The translations under genes were made by a program, and so were the position numbers. The notes below the pieces were generated by a model. That model was not told the origin of the DNA. It saw only the letters and a program-made list of their open reading frames with translations, and did no database searches. Shown piece after piece: positions 37,086 through 49,800 of a stretch of 64,000 nt of DNA. How positions within the stretch are numbered: position 1 is the first letter of the stretch; the number at the start of each line of letters is the position of its first letter. The stretch comes from Colletotrichum lupini. Lineage: Eukaryota; Ascomycota; Sordariomycetes; Glomerellales; Glomerellaceae. The stretch is from the NCBI RefSeq assembly GCF_023278565.1, contig NC_064677.1:3782001-3846000 (forward strand), written 5' to 3'.

Positions 37086-37732
37086 TTCGAGGCAAACAAG
37101 TCCGATTACATCATCTTCGTCATCGAGGGCCTGAGAAAGCCCGCGTATCTCATATACTTGATACTCTGGGAAACATAGATTTCGCCTGGTTGAGCTCGAG
37201 GGCGGCCTAAGCTAAAGGCAATTTGAGCCTCGAAGATCATGTCTTCTTGCATAACTGTCATGCTGCCGGGTCATGAGCAACGAGAAACCTCAAGCTCCAG
37301 CGATCTTGGCGCTCTTCAGCGGATGGACCTAGATCTACAGGGCGAAGTTATCGTTGGAAGAACGTAGCAACCAAGTTAATTCGAACAAGGCTAGGAGATT
37401 CTAGAAAATATTCAAGACCACACCCGGAACACCAGTTTGGACGCCTCCTTCATCTGGCGAAAGGAGCTATGAGTAGTATCTCCCCCTTCTGCTGTCGGCT
37501 CTTCCATGACTGTAGCAGATCCGATGGAGAAGTGGGTCGACGTCTCTGATCTGGACGGCTTCAATCTGGGCTACGTCACTTCACCGGCCTCTTTTCGGAA
37601 GATATCGTGAATCTGCTTGTGCCAAAGTCACGAAGGTGTGGCATATACCTTGAGGCTCTAGAGCCTGCCTCGACGTTGCGCGAAACCGTCAAAGGGCTGA
37701 ACTCGGCTCAGGGACGACTACGTAGGCAGTGA
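37086..37732 (+). pseudogene. Truncated NtaA/SnaA/DszA-type flavin monooxygenase
   Basis: Blocks typical of the luciferase-like nitrilotriacetate monooxygenase subfamily appear in order but in different frames: a FxAxKxxxxIF-like segment (37086 on, frame 3), ALFSGWT followed by a TAG stop (37309-37332, frame 1), VADPMEKWVDVSDLDGFNLG and YVTSP (about 37513-37590, frame 3), then NLLVP and TLRE (37607-37732, frame 2). In intact members the order is ALFSGWTGIDL, then VADELERWV-DGFNLAY, then VVPELQ and TLRE. They are FMNH2-dependent, partner with a flavin reductase, and oxidise aminocarboxylates or sulfur and other organic compounds. The N-terminal half is missing. Several frameshifts and stops mean no full product. 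Confidence 0.78.
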
Positions 37733-37978
37733 ATATAAGTAGGATACGTATCAGGAAGACAAGCCGGTCTTTGGTAATGTCCACCTTGGAGAGAAGAATT
37801 AAGAGCAACAATGCGAGCTTCCCATGTAAGACTAAATAGCTACAAGGTAGGGTAGATAAGATGATTCAAAAGTTAAAAAACCGCACGAGGCTTCGATCAA
37901 AGGCTACGACAAAGGCAATTGGGCAACGGCTGACATTATGTAGTACATGAATAGCTTCATAGGCCTCGAGATATACGC

Positions 37979-38828
<850 letters not shown>

Positions 38829-39366
38829 GGTAGGCAGGAGCGTGACGTGCAATTGACTCTATTCGTTCTTGATGATTGTTGATGAAGTTGTGTCGCGCCA
38901 GTAGTATGTTGTCACGTCCAACAGTCTTGCGACGTTCAAGCCAAGGATCCGTGCACCGGAACCCCAGGCCCGGTGTGGGGAAAGCATCAACACAAGTGGA
39001 GACTATTGGTGAATTATGCAAGGATAGATGTTGCATCTAGTGAAAATCATCATGATTTCAGATGGGATCTGGTGGAAAGCCTAGAGGTGGCATAGCTTAG
39101 TATGTTTGGTGCCATAGATTGATTAATTAGACAAGTCAGATTATGATTAAATAAGGGCTTTAAGGAACAGAAATATTCGATTATGATAGGTGTCACTCAT
39201 AAGTGGGAATTTGATGTGATCTTAACAATGCAGTGGCATTAAAAGCTATTCTAGGTAGAAGATCCGTGATCAATTCCCAGGTATTCCTGCCTCATTGCGT
39301 GTCCCGATCCGTTCCAAACGCCTACTCATTGAAAATTCCCTGGTGTTTGGGTATCGTGGGAATGAT
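38829..39366. other. Intergenic region upstream of the EBP-like gene
   Basis: Promoter of the EBP-like gene plus the 3' end of the Grg-1 gene (both minus strand). AT-rich from 39050 to 39260. No exon seen. Confidence 0.5.
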
Positions 39367-39634
39367 TTAGTGCTTGGCCTGCTCCTTGTATCCCTCGCCC
39401 TTGAAGTCGTGCTTGGACTCGTCGATCTTGTCGCCAACGGCGTCCTTGGCAGCGGAGGCACTGAAGAAAGATGTTAGTTAAAACCCATCATGAAGGTGGA
39501 AGGAACGCTTACCGGTTGCCGATGGAGACGTTGTCGTCCTTGGCGACCTGCTTGTTGGTCTCCTTGGAGGCGGTGGCACCGGCCTGCTGGACAGACTCGG
39601 AAACGTAGTTGGCGGCGTTCTTGATGGTCTCCAT
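39367..39634 (-). CDS. grg-1: Glucose-repressible / clock-controlled protein Grg-1 homologue
   Basis: Two exons, 39634-39513 and 39460-39367, with a 52-nt GT-AG intron containing TAACTAAC; total 72 codons, i.e. 71 aa, the same length as Neurospora GRG-1/CCG-1. The N-terminus METIKNAANYVSESV, followed by NKQVAKD and a KDAVGDKIDESKHD repeat, is diagnostic of this small hydrophilic family. In Neurospora the gene is repressed by glucose, driven by the clock and induced in starvation and conidiation; the biochemical role is unclear, with a stress-protective role suspected because of hydrophilin-like composition. Promoter support is good: a TATA box about 125 nt before the ATG and a CAA-rich unstructured leader, both typical of very highly expressed fungal genes. 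Too small and spliced to be seen as one open frame. Confidence 0.92.
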
Positions 39635-39758
39635 TGTGAAGTAGGTTGGGTTGTTTGGTGGGTTGGTTGGTGGTGTTGTTTGTTTGTATTGAAAGTTGAT
39701 TGATTGTGAGTGTGATGAAGAGGAGAGAGATTGTGGTAGTGGTGGTGGGAAGAAGAGG

Positions 39759-39767
39759 TTTATATAA
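39759..39767 (-). promoter_or_regulatory. TATA box of the grg-1 homologue
   Basis: On the minus strand the sequence reads TTATATAAA about 125 nt upstream of the ATG at 39634. A start about 30 nt downstream would give a leader of roughly 95 nt that is rich in CAA and nearly free of G. Stress-element-like AGGGG words lie further upstream (minus strand, about 40012-40030). Inference from position and sequence. Confidence 0.55.
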
Positions 39768-42700
39768 CAAGTTGGCAGCAGTCTCGAGGCGCCCTCTTGT
39801 ATGGAGGGAAGGCAGCTGCTGCCTCTTTTCGGCGTGGTGCCTTTCTGCCTTGCGGAAGTTGCCCCGCTGACAGGTTGAGTTCGATCATTCGAATACCCGT
39901 CGGTAAGGAAGGAAGGCACCTCACGGATGGGAGACAACGACACCTCAAGGAAGGAGGTACCTCCCGCTCCATCATAGCATGGGAAGGTACATCGCAGGTT
40001 GCCCCTCCGTCTGTCTGCCCCTCCCCCTCGTTTGATTCCTTGTCAAGTTCCCGAATGCAATAGTTTGGGCCGTGCCTATCGGGCTTGTCTCTCCCTGCGC
40101 GTGTCTTGCTCCTCCTCCGGGCTTGCCCACTCGTGGCTAGAGCGCAGTTTCACCCCATCTGGCAAAGACGCTCAGGGTCTATCATGTGAACTGAAGAAAT
40201 GTCGTCATAGACTGTGACATCCTTCGCAGTTACTCCAGTTAGTGGGAGTTGAGGATGGATCGTATGGCCAATGCCCAGAAGCCAAAGGGAGATCTCTATC
40301 GAAAATGACCAAGAGGTGGCCCAGGTGGCTCCTTGCGGACCTTCCATGTCTGTTTGGCAGTCGCACCAGCCACAGATGAGGAGAGCTACATACAGCTCTT
40401 GCAACCTGCAGGAGCTTTGGGCAAGCTACCTACCGTGCATTCCCAAAGTGACGTCAGGAGGACGTAGACGCACGAACGTCATACCTAGGTGGGTAGGCAC
40501 GGAATTGGTAGTGTCCCCGCATGGACCTGGATGGTGGACCTATTGTGTATGGGCCTGAGGCTGGGCTTCCACTTTCAGCATCCCACGATACATACATACA
40601 TACGTACCTTGCGGTACTCTAAATCTTTGCGGACCCCCCATGCCATAGAAGAACCCCACTTGCATCTCCAGGCGCACAATACGATGGGACTTGCATGGTT
40701 GTTGGCCCATCCGCGATTGCAGCAAAGACAACCATTGCCACATGCAAAGAAGACATGTCCATTCTCGCGTCAGTCGCGTAATGCTGGCCACCGAAATACG
40801 TCAGTTTGTCGATTGCGAGCAGTGGCCAGCCAACCAGGCTACACTTCCTGTCTTCAGAGAGGATGGCATTTTTGCAAATCTCGATCATGCTGTCTACTTT
40901 CCCCACCCTCTCCGGGACATCATCTCCCATCATCTCCCATTATTGGAAAACACATCCACACTCTCCCGGTCTCACCCACGGAAGCCAAGCAGGCTCGCAG
41001 CCACAGTGGATCACACGATGAGCGCAAAGAGGGCAAGCAGTAAAAGCAGATTCGACGGGACGGGAGAGCTATGAACAAGCATCAACCACTCGAACTCAGC
41101 TTCACCGGGTGAGCACAGATCAATGAGCCTACTGGACAGCGCCAACCATCGTGTTGCTGATTCGCTGCGTTACAATAGAGCTCCATGCGAAGTGACGACA
41201 CCGCCAGGTAGCTTTGTGCTTTGGGCCCAGCAAGCCATCCAAGGACCGTTCTGGACCACCCAAAGCGTTCGAGAATCCAGACAACATCGCAGCTGCCAAC
41301 CCCCAGAGTCCGCGTCTGCCCCTCTGCCTTCTGGAGTATGGAGTCGGTCGTCTGGATGCGGCAAGATGCGGGTTTCAATTTGCACTTGCGCAGCCCGGCG
41401 AATTCCCGCAACCTACGAAACAGTTGACTGTTTCCCGATTCGCCCCTCCACAGCAAGCACGCCTGTATGTCATCGAGATCCCCGATGAACGAGCCACTGG
41501 GAACAATCACAACACGATGCGGAAGAAGGCCCGTCTCCTTCCCTTCCATTTACTGCGTAAGTCTTGCCTCCTGCTCCATACCTTATTATTGGTACATTCT
41601 GTCACTCTCAGCTTTATGCTCGGACGTTCTTCTCCGGTCAAAGGCGGCTGATTGTCCTGCAGCATGGGGCATTCTCCACGCTGCGTCTCATGTGATGCTG
41701 ATGCCACAATGGCGGCATGGCCCAGCTTTACCCTTGGACGGACGAATACGATGCGAGGAAAAGACCGATGCGTTTCCCAACAGAGCAAGTACTTTCTTAC
41801 GGGAGGGCATCAGGCGCATCTGCTCGTACCGTCTTACCTCGCCATCAATTCGGTTGACAGAATTCGTGCACGACAACATGCGGAATTTTCGCTGGGCCGC
41901 GTTGCACATCGTATCCACTCTCGTTCAGATCTTCGCCTACGTACACCAGCTTTTGATCTCGTGCCCCTCGTCGCGACGTTTGCCTCCTCCCGGTTTGCTT
42001 ATACCGTGTCTCCATTGTCCGACTTCCCGAATCCGAAAACATCCCACGGAAACTACGTCACAGCAACGACATCGCCAAAATCACATCAGTAGTCGCTCTC
42101 GCTGTCCATTTTGCTTCTGAAGCACTGAAGCCACTATTACAGCGGACCTTGAGGAACCCGATTGCTACCCCTCTTCTGCCCCTCGGCTGGGCACGTCTCA
42201 TTCTCAGACACTGCTTCCAACATATCCGTCCGCATTCCACTCAATAAGGTAAGGCCGTGTTATGTCAATCAGCGGAGCCTAGCGTCGTCAGGACATGAGC
42301 CTCGGAGTAACCTGTAGCCCCGCCGCCGTTCTAAAGCTACTTGTACGTCGTCAAGCTTTTGTTGGGCTGGTGACCCAATTCTGAGTTCCTCGTGTAAGCT
42401 TGTTGTCAGTGCCTGTTGACAGTCCTAGCTCCCTTGAACGTCGCTACGCCTTGTGCTTGTCAACTCTAGCCTGAACCCGAGACTCAAATCAAGCCGCGGC
42501 TCATTGTCCTAAGTTAGGCCCCTCATACGAACTGTCCTTCAATAGCTTCTCGCCGCGTGTCTTTCTGGTCAATGCAGCCGTCGGCGCCCCTGGCTTTACC
42601 CCTCCATGCCATTCCATGGGCACGCGGGCTGTTGCATTTGGGGAATGCGCCCGATCGAAGTACCCGTGCAGAAGACACAAGGAGAAGCGGCACCGAGATA

Positions 42701-44513
42701 TGGAACGATGCGTCGATCGTGGACGCTAAGGCGCGCCTGGCGTGGCCCCGCCTACCCAGCTTTTCTCCGTGCAGCGATTCTCTCAACCCCTGATGATCGA
42801 TGCTACAGTTGGTCATCGACCGCATCGGCGGGTAAGTCCGTTCGGCGACGGGGGCGCGGGGCATCTCGAATCTCGACCTCAGGTCTCGGATTGCAGGGGC
42901 AGACCGCTCCGTGGCCGTGCCCTTGACTGAGGGGTAGGTTTGTTGTTATTCTGCCTTTGTTGGTTAGCACGGGAGAATCTGCCTGGAACGAGCTGCGCTT
43001 GCAGAGAATGGCTGTAGCAGGTCAAGCATGTGTAGCTTTGAAGACTGGGCAAGCATGCACCTAGGGGAGACATGCTCAAGAGTGATATTCGTTCACCCGA
43101 GAAGAGGTAGTCCTTCTTTCCCATCTCGACTTCTCAATTCCTCATCTTCTGTTCTCTCTAATTCACATCTCTTGTCTCCCACTTCCTTAATTCATTAACG
43201 ATAGGGTTACTGCTGGGAGGGCACCACAAGAGGACAAACAGAGTGGACTACATCCGATATACCAGTTCTGCCATGGTCATCGGCGACACGCTCCAGGGTT
43301 CGATCTTCCCAGAGTCTGAAGATGCCACATAAGACATTCAAACTACTGGCTGCTAACGAGAACCAGAACTATACGATTGGTAGATAGCAACGAACGAACG
43401 ACATTTCCATCCCCTTCTTCCTCTTACACAGGACCACATCAGTCCAGCGGCGGCAGATAAACTCCCATGCCAAATGGTTTTCGTGCCTAACACCAGCGAC
43501 CTGAATTGCTTCGAAATGGATAATAGATCTGGACCTGAGACCAATGGATCTGAATACACTTCCAGGGTTTGAATACGCTTCCAAGTGGAATAACAGATCT
43601 GGCGAACAAGGGCACGAAATGACATGGTCAAACCCCGCAGACGGCAGATCACCGCCTTCATCGAGGTTACACCGCAGGCGTAAGATCACTGGGGCCATGC
43701 GTGAATTGAGGGGACTCTGATATCGCTTACGGGGCTGATGCTATGTGGAAAATCAAATGAGACCCATAAGGTCCAGAGGACAGAGGAGGAAGTTTACGCC
43801 TTGACACCGACAGAATCCACCCGTGGCAGTCAAGCGGCATGGCTATCGGACAGCGTTGATGTTCTGTCAAGTGAGAGGGTGCTGAGGTGCACATATTCCG
43901 ACCCAACCCTATTGTCCAGATATTTCCATCTGGCTTAAGGAATCTCAAGGCTACGCGGCACATGAGCTGTATGCCCCTGTTGGTACAAGATATCTGCTGG
44001 CGCTGATGAGAGCATCCTGTGCAAGACCCCCATGCCATGGAACGCCTCTCGCATGTTTACATGCTGGCACGTACAACACCATATAGCCCAACTTGATTAA
44101 AGTTTTATACGATATGGCCTCAAACCTTCCTTGGAAATCAAACATGGGTGTCATCGGCACATCTGTGACGATCTGGAATGATATATGAGGTGTCTCTCCA
44201 GTCCTGAGTGACCTTCCACTTCATACACGTGAGAGTGAGACAGTATCGGGCAGAAATCGGGCATCACGAAGACACACCATCACATCCCACTTTGCTCACA
44301 TCACCCTCGCCGCGCGCCGGCGAGCTTGCGATGTAGGGCAAACCGCATCCAGTAGAATCCTACATGTCTTCTTCCGATCGCGACATCAAGAAAATGCGAC
44401 AACGTGCTAGCTGAAGCCAAATTGTCCCCGAGGCGCCCAACGCGTACGATAATGCCAATCTTTCGCAAAACATGGTCTCAAGGTCCGGCGAAGGCGCGAC
44501 CTCGAACATGCCC
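39768..44513. other. Gene-free region
   Basis: About 4.7 kb. The first few hundred bases form the upstream region of grg-1. Frames such as 41467-42120 (plus, 217 codons) and 40489-41043 (plus, 184 codons) show no domains and overlap equally long frames; I do not support them. No RNA gene recognised. Confidence 0.45.
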
Positions 44514-46823
44514 TTACTGCAAACGCAGCTTCAATGGTGGCGTCAACCGGCCGACAATCTCGGCATGCACATCCTTCAACCCCTGTAAGACATGTAAGTC
44601 CTCCGCGTGAAGTGCCCCCTCTCCTTCTCCTCCTTCTTCCGCCACCAGCTCAGCCGGGAAGGGCTTCCAAGGCCGCTCGTCGGCCTTGCACTTATCCCAC
44701 CCGGCAATCCGTCCGTCAGCAGCAACCGCAGCCGGCGGCGGCACGATGCCCTTGTGCAGATACGCCCTCATCTTCTGGATCGCGCAGATCGAAGTCGCGG
44801 CGAGGGTGCAGTGCCCCTCGGCCTCGAGCTCAAAGACGCCGGCGCCGACGAATCTCCGGGACGCGGCGACGGCCTGGGCTAGCGGCGTGACGGGGTCGTG
44901 GGTGTTTCCGACAAAGAGGATCGGGAAGGAGGTGTTGACGGGGTCGGGGGATTCGAGGTTCGCGTCCCAGCCCGGGGAGGGGAATTTGGCTTGGATGTCC
45001 CAGCCTTCGCAGTGCATCATGAGAGGGAAGAACTTGAGGCCGAAGGGAGTCAGCTGATCACATACAATTCTTGGTAAGGCTGGGTGATGGGACTTACGAC
45101 GTCAGCGAAAGAGGTGACCTTGGATACCTTGTCAAAGACTTGCTCCAGAGTCTCATTACGCTGGTAGAGAGGCCCGTCAGCAGATGTTCTTCCTGACCCA
45201 TGCTTCATATTTGCCCTCACCTTGTACCTCCGGTCACTGCATCCAATCGCCTTGGGGCTCTCCTCGGGATAAATGACCATCTTGAGATCCGCGTCACAGG
45301 TGAAGCCGAAATCAGGCGCAACCACCACATCAGAGAGGTCATCGCCCACATGCAGACGGTTCAGCAGAACAGCCAATAAGGGAAAGACCTTGGTGGGAGA
45401 GTATAGCGAGGTGAAGAGCAGCTTCCGTATGTCGGCCTCCAGTAGCACGATGGGCATGTGTCCCGCGCGGGAGACGACGATGAGTGGATCAGCCCGGAGC
45501 TTGGCCATTGTCTGCTCGTATCGTTTCTTGATTTGCGCTGAGCCGCCGTCGCCTAGACGGTAGAGGGCACATGCGTCCCTGGCGAGGTGGCAATAGTAGA
45601 AAAAGCTTTCTAGGACTGCATCGGCGTCTCGCATGGCTGAGATCCACGTCTAACACTCTTTTTTTAGCATCCAAGTGACCTGGACAACGATGATATATCA
45701 CGGATACGAACTCACAGGTATATCGTACTCCTTGGCATCAACGACGCCATCCAGAATGAGTCGCCCGACCGCATCAGCTGTGTAACACAAATAAGATCAG
45801 CCCTTACTATCTTACATGAAGGACATTGGGCTGCCACGTACGATACATGGCCGCAAAGGTTTGTCCTAGGAACGTGCCATAGCTGAACCCCCAGTAGACT
45901 AGTTTCCCCTTTGTTGAAGGAGGAGCAGCTTCGCTGGGTGACAACATGCCGGCACTGAGTGGCGTGGTGTCGAACCCGTTGTCCTCAAGCCAGGCATCGT
46001 GTGCGCCGATGATGCTCTTCATATCTGCCGCTACATTAGGCGTAGCCATGTATTCGAATCCGCCCTCCTCGACATCCTTCTGGGAGCACAGCTTGGACAA
46101 CGCCCTGGCACGCTGTGCAAGCTGGTCCAAGGCGCCGGACGTGGCATTTGGCAGACCGATGTCGTGAGCCATTGCCAGCCAGGTCAGTCTGTGCATATAA
46201 GCAAGGTTGTTAGCCGCGGCTGAGGGTTGCTCGCCGGGCTTGGTGTCGACAAAGCAGTCAGCCCGTGGGGTCGTGGCGCCAATGCCGCGGGGGTCGAAGC
46301 CGATGATGTCGACGCTGCCTCCGGCGGCGGCCTGGATAGTGGGACCGAACGGCGGGAAGGTGAAAGTGGTGCCTGGCCCGCCGGGCCCGCCCGGGTTGAG
46401 GAGAAGCGGGGACTCGGAGAAACGCCCCGTCTCTAGGCCGTGGCCGAGAGCGGGGAGGAGAACCATAGCGACATGGACCTTGGGGTTATCGGCAGACTGA
46501 GTCAAGGGCCGTTGGTAATCCATCGGCACGGTCAATCGGGCGCACATGTAGCCACGGCCCAGGGGAAACATGCCGGGTAGCTCGCATCGCACCCAGAGGA
46601 GCTTCTCGCTCGTGGGTATGTCATCCCAATCGGTGAAGACTGGGAAGGGGCCTTGTTCTGGATGAAGGATAACATTCCGGCCATGGAACCATTCATTGAG
46701 TTTCCACAACCAGAGCACAAATAGAATGACCGCGAGGACGAGAGGCCTCCTCCAAGATTCCGCCTGCCGTGAGTGAACGGGCCGATAGAACGTGTTCGAC
46801 TCAGCGAAGCTTTTCGCCGGCAT
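44514..46823 (-). CDS. Membrane-anchored TAP-like alpha/beta hydrolase
   Basis: Four exons: 46823-45842, 45777-45716, 45649-45098 and 45053-44514; introns 64, 66 and 44 nt, GT-AG, all frames consistent, 712 codons (711 aa). One hydrophobic helix near the N-terminus (about 27-45) suggests a type II signal anchor. The alpha/beta-hydrolase core shows an oxyanion region NPGGPGGPG (143-151), GFDPRGIG, the nucleophile elbow GFSYG with Ser314, a C-terminal NTHDPVTPL (Asp585) and GHCTL (His613), giving a complete triad. The C-terminal part resembles the TAP-like domain seen in fungal and actinobacterial tripeptidyl/prolyl aminopeptidase-like proteins. Substrate is unknown; peptide or ester hydrolysis outside the cytosol is likely (inference). 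The 44-nt third intron is very short but must be removed, as it contains a stop and is not a multiple of three. Confidence 0.88.
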
Positions 46824-49800
46824 GATCGAGAAAACGAAAGTGGCAAAGAGGTGTCGAAGAAGAGTCAGACAATAAATGGACCGGTGGTGCTATAGCTATG
46901 GATGGGCAAGGTAAGGTAGGAAGAGAGAGAGGCGCGAAGATGCCCTAACGACTACGTCGGTGATGAGTAGACGTTTGGCTCGCACTGATGCCTGTCAGCA
47001 GCAGGATTCTGTACGCAGTACGGATACTCCGTAGGCGACATACTGTAAGACGCGGCTACTGCACCATCAGCGCGGCACGCCGCACGACAGTTTGGCGCTG
47101 GCCAGTCACAAGTTGGGATCGGCGAATCATCCTTTTCCATCGACCTCTTGGCAAGGCGATCCGATGATTTCAGCAACTTGTCGAGACTTGTCGAGTAATT
47201 GAGATGCAGTAAATGCAATGCATGCATGAGGGAAATTTCCCCTGATTATCTTGGAGTGAAGTCTCGGTGACTGCATGGTGAGTGTAGGTAAGAACTTGGT
47301 TGAGGAAGGGGACGGACACTAGTCCGGACGTCGAGAGACGTTTGAGGCGAAATTTGCGGTGCCAAGAGCCCCCCCCCCCCCCCCGAAGCAGCGTCTGGAC
47401 CGGCTGTAGTAATATTCCGTCCACGATATAGGATACCTGCGGCAGCGCTACCAGAGACAGCTCGTGGATGGTGGAAACGCGGAGACGAGTCAAGACATTG
47501 TATTGGTGAATTGGTCCAGGGCTCCAGGACAATCAAAAGTTGTCCGCCCCTTCCTCCCGCGTCTTCCAGACCGGCTAGACCAACTGGCGCGTCTGAGGGT
47601 TGGCCTTGGCGTGTACGATAAGCGACGAGCAAGTGCCAGGGAGATATCCCGCGATGTTTCGCTGTTTTGGGTGCGTTTGGGGACGGAGCCCACAGCACAG
47701 CTTGGGTTCGACCATCCGCTCAGCCCAGCCACCAAACAAAAAAGAGATCCAGAGGGTGGCGGATAATATGTCCATCTTGGAAAAACCTTGCGGTAATTAC
47801 CCCGTACATCGTACAGGCGAGTTCCTGAGACAATGACATTTGATGCTGCTTAGAAGGCCCTTAAGAAGAGTCCCTTTTTAGAAGCCCGCCACAACGTTCG
47901 CAATAGGTTCCGAGTTGCTGGCTGGCCTAGGTAGTCCGAACGCATGAATGGAGCACCGATAGAAACCAGTTCGTCTAAGAGTTCAATCAGATAGCGGTCG
48001 AGGTTCGCGAACGTCTCAGATCATCCGCGAGAGCTATTTTCGGATTGTCTGGAGGATATGCGACGAATGAGACAAATGTGCGCGGCCTGGAATTGTTGCT
48101 GGTCTCTCATAGGAGATCACCGCGGCTGCTGGTGCTGTCACAATCGCTCGAGTTGCATTCTAGTGCCGTTTGACCGGCTTGGCCGACTGTGAGCACCGAG
48201 ATTTGCGTCCAAGGGGCTTGGATGACAGAAAGCTTGAGGCAGTGACGGTGCATCCGTCTGAAGAGGTAAGCGTGTTTTGGTGTGTAGGGCCTTGCGCAAC
48301 CGGGGCGGGCGACGAATATCGGCAAAGACGAGGAGTGTAACCCTTGGGGACATCCGCCGTTGTGATTCCTGACCAACGGACCTGGGGTCCATGTAGAACG
48401 GGGGAGTTCGTTCTCGCTGGAGAGACAAACCCATGCCATCATGGCTCCTCTTCCTCTGTCGGCACTTGGAAGAGGCAACATTTGTCGACGACCAACGTTG
48501 CAGGTGGATGGGATCGTAGGGTGCATGGACGCCTTCAGGGGGTAGACTACGACTCTGGGCGAGAGCCAAGATGGAATAGTCAAGTAAGCTTGTGTTGACC
48601 AGGTCTCGATTCTCGAAACAAACAATTCCGGTGCAGAATGCGCGGCCATCGCCATCTAGGCCAGGCTGCCCGGAGTTTTGGCCCCCAGACTCAAGAGATT
48701 TAGAGTCAGTCTGTTCGTAGAGGGTGGACGAAATGACAACACTTGGACGCAGCCAAGAGCGACGATGGATGGTCTTGGTAAACTCTTGTCTTTTGAGCAT
48801 CGGCTTGCGGACCCAATGGCGAAGACAGACTTGCTCCCCAGAAAATGAAGCTGCAACATTGGGAATGGGGCCGCTGGAAAGTTGCTTATGCGGAAGGACT
48901 CGCGCTGCCCAAGACGTGCCACAAGTGGTTGACAGGCTGGTTTCCAAGACTTTAGACTCCCAAGACCAGCCATTCCGCGCCGTCTCTTCCGGACGAAGCT
49001 TTATTCTTCCTTCCCTCCACACTCGAAGCCGGACCACATGGCGGAAAGGAGATGACAGTTGATCACAGACGGCGCACTAAGATGGCGACAGCTGCCGCAC
49101 AGTAGCCTTTCGGCTGGTTAACCTAATGCCAAGTCAAAGATTAGCTGCATCGAATCAAGAACGAATGGATGTCACAAATTTTCCAGGCTGATGAGAAATC
49201 CGGCCGAATGTTAGAACCTTCCATACCTTAGCTTCTGTGAGGTACGTCCGTAGGTTGGATGCAGATTTGATGTAAGGTACAGAGCAAAAAGGGCACGCAC
49301 GGGATGCGCTTGGTGAGAAACCTGAGGTGAGCGATGCAGGTAGACGTGACAGGCAGGAGCCGGCCAGCAGAGCTTAGGCGTTTGGCGAGGCAGGAAGAAA
49401 ACCTGTCAGAGTCTCTATTTGCAGCCTGGAAACCTCGCCCTGTCCTTGAGGCAAGCGCGAACTCTTTCCTTCCACACCCAACAAAGTCTTTGCAACGGTC
49501 ATACCATACACACAATGAGGCACCACACAGACAGCAATTCTGATTACGGGCAACGACAACGATTCGACTTCCGGCTCATTGGCTTTGCAGAATCTGAATG
49601 CCTTCAGGCTCTCCCCCGGTTCGTTTGCCTTCTTCTCGCCGGAAACCAGGCGGGTCAGGCACGTGCATGTTCGCTTCGAACTGGGCATATCCTGTTGGCT
49701 TCAACCCACCGGCCTGCATTGAACACTCGCGAACATGGTGTGTCACGGGGCAAGCCGCAAACCGCCCATACGGAGTACACATTCCACAAGAACCGCAAAA

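Noticed and set aside
41467..42120. 217-codon plus-strand frame
   Set aside because: No domain, Arg/Ser/Pro-rich, and another 146-codon frame covers the same bases.
48138..49037. 299-codon minus-strand open frame
   Set aside because: No domain, no signal peptide, no intron signals and overlapping frames of similar quality. Frames this long arise by chance in GC-rich DNA. Transcript or homology evidence would be needed.
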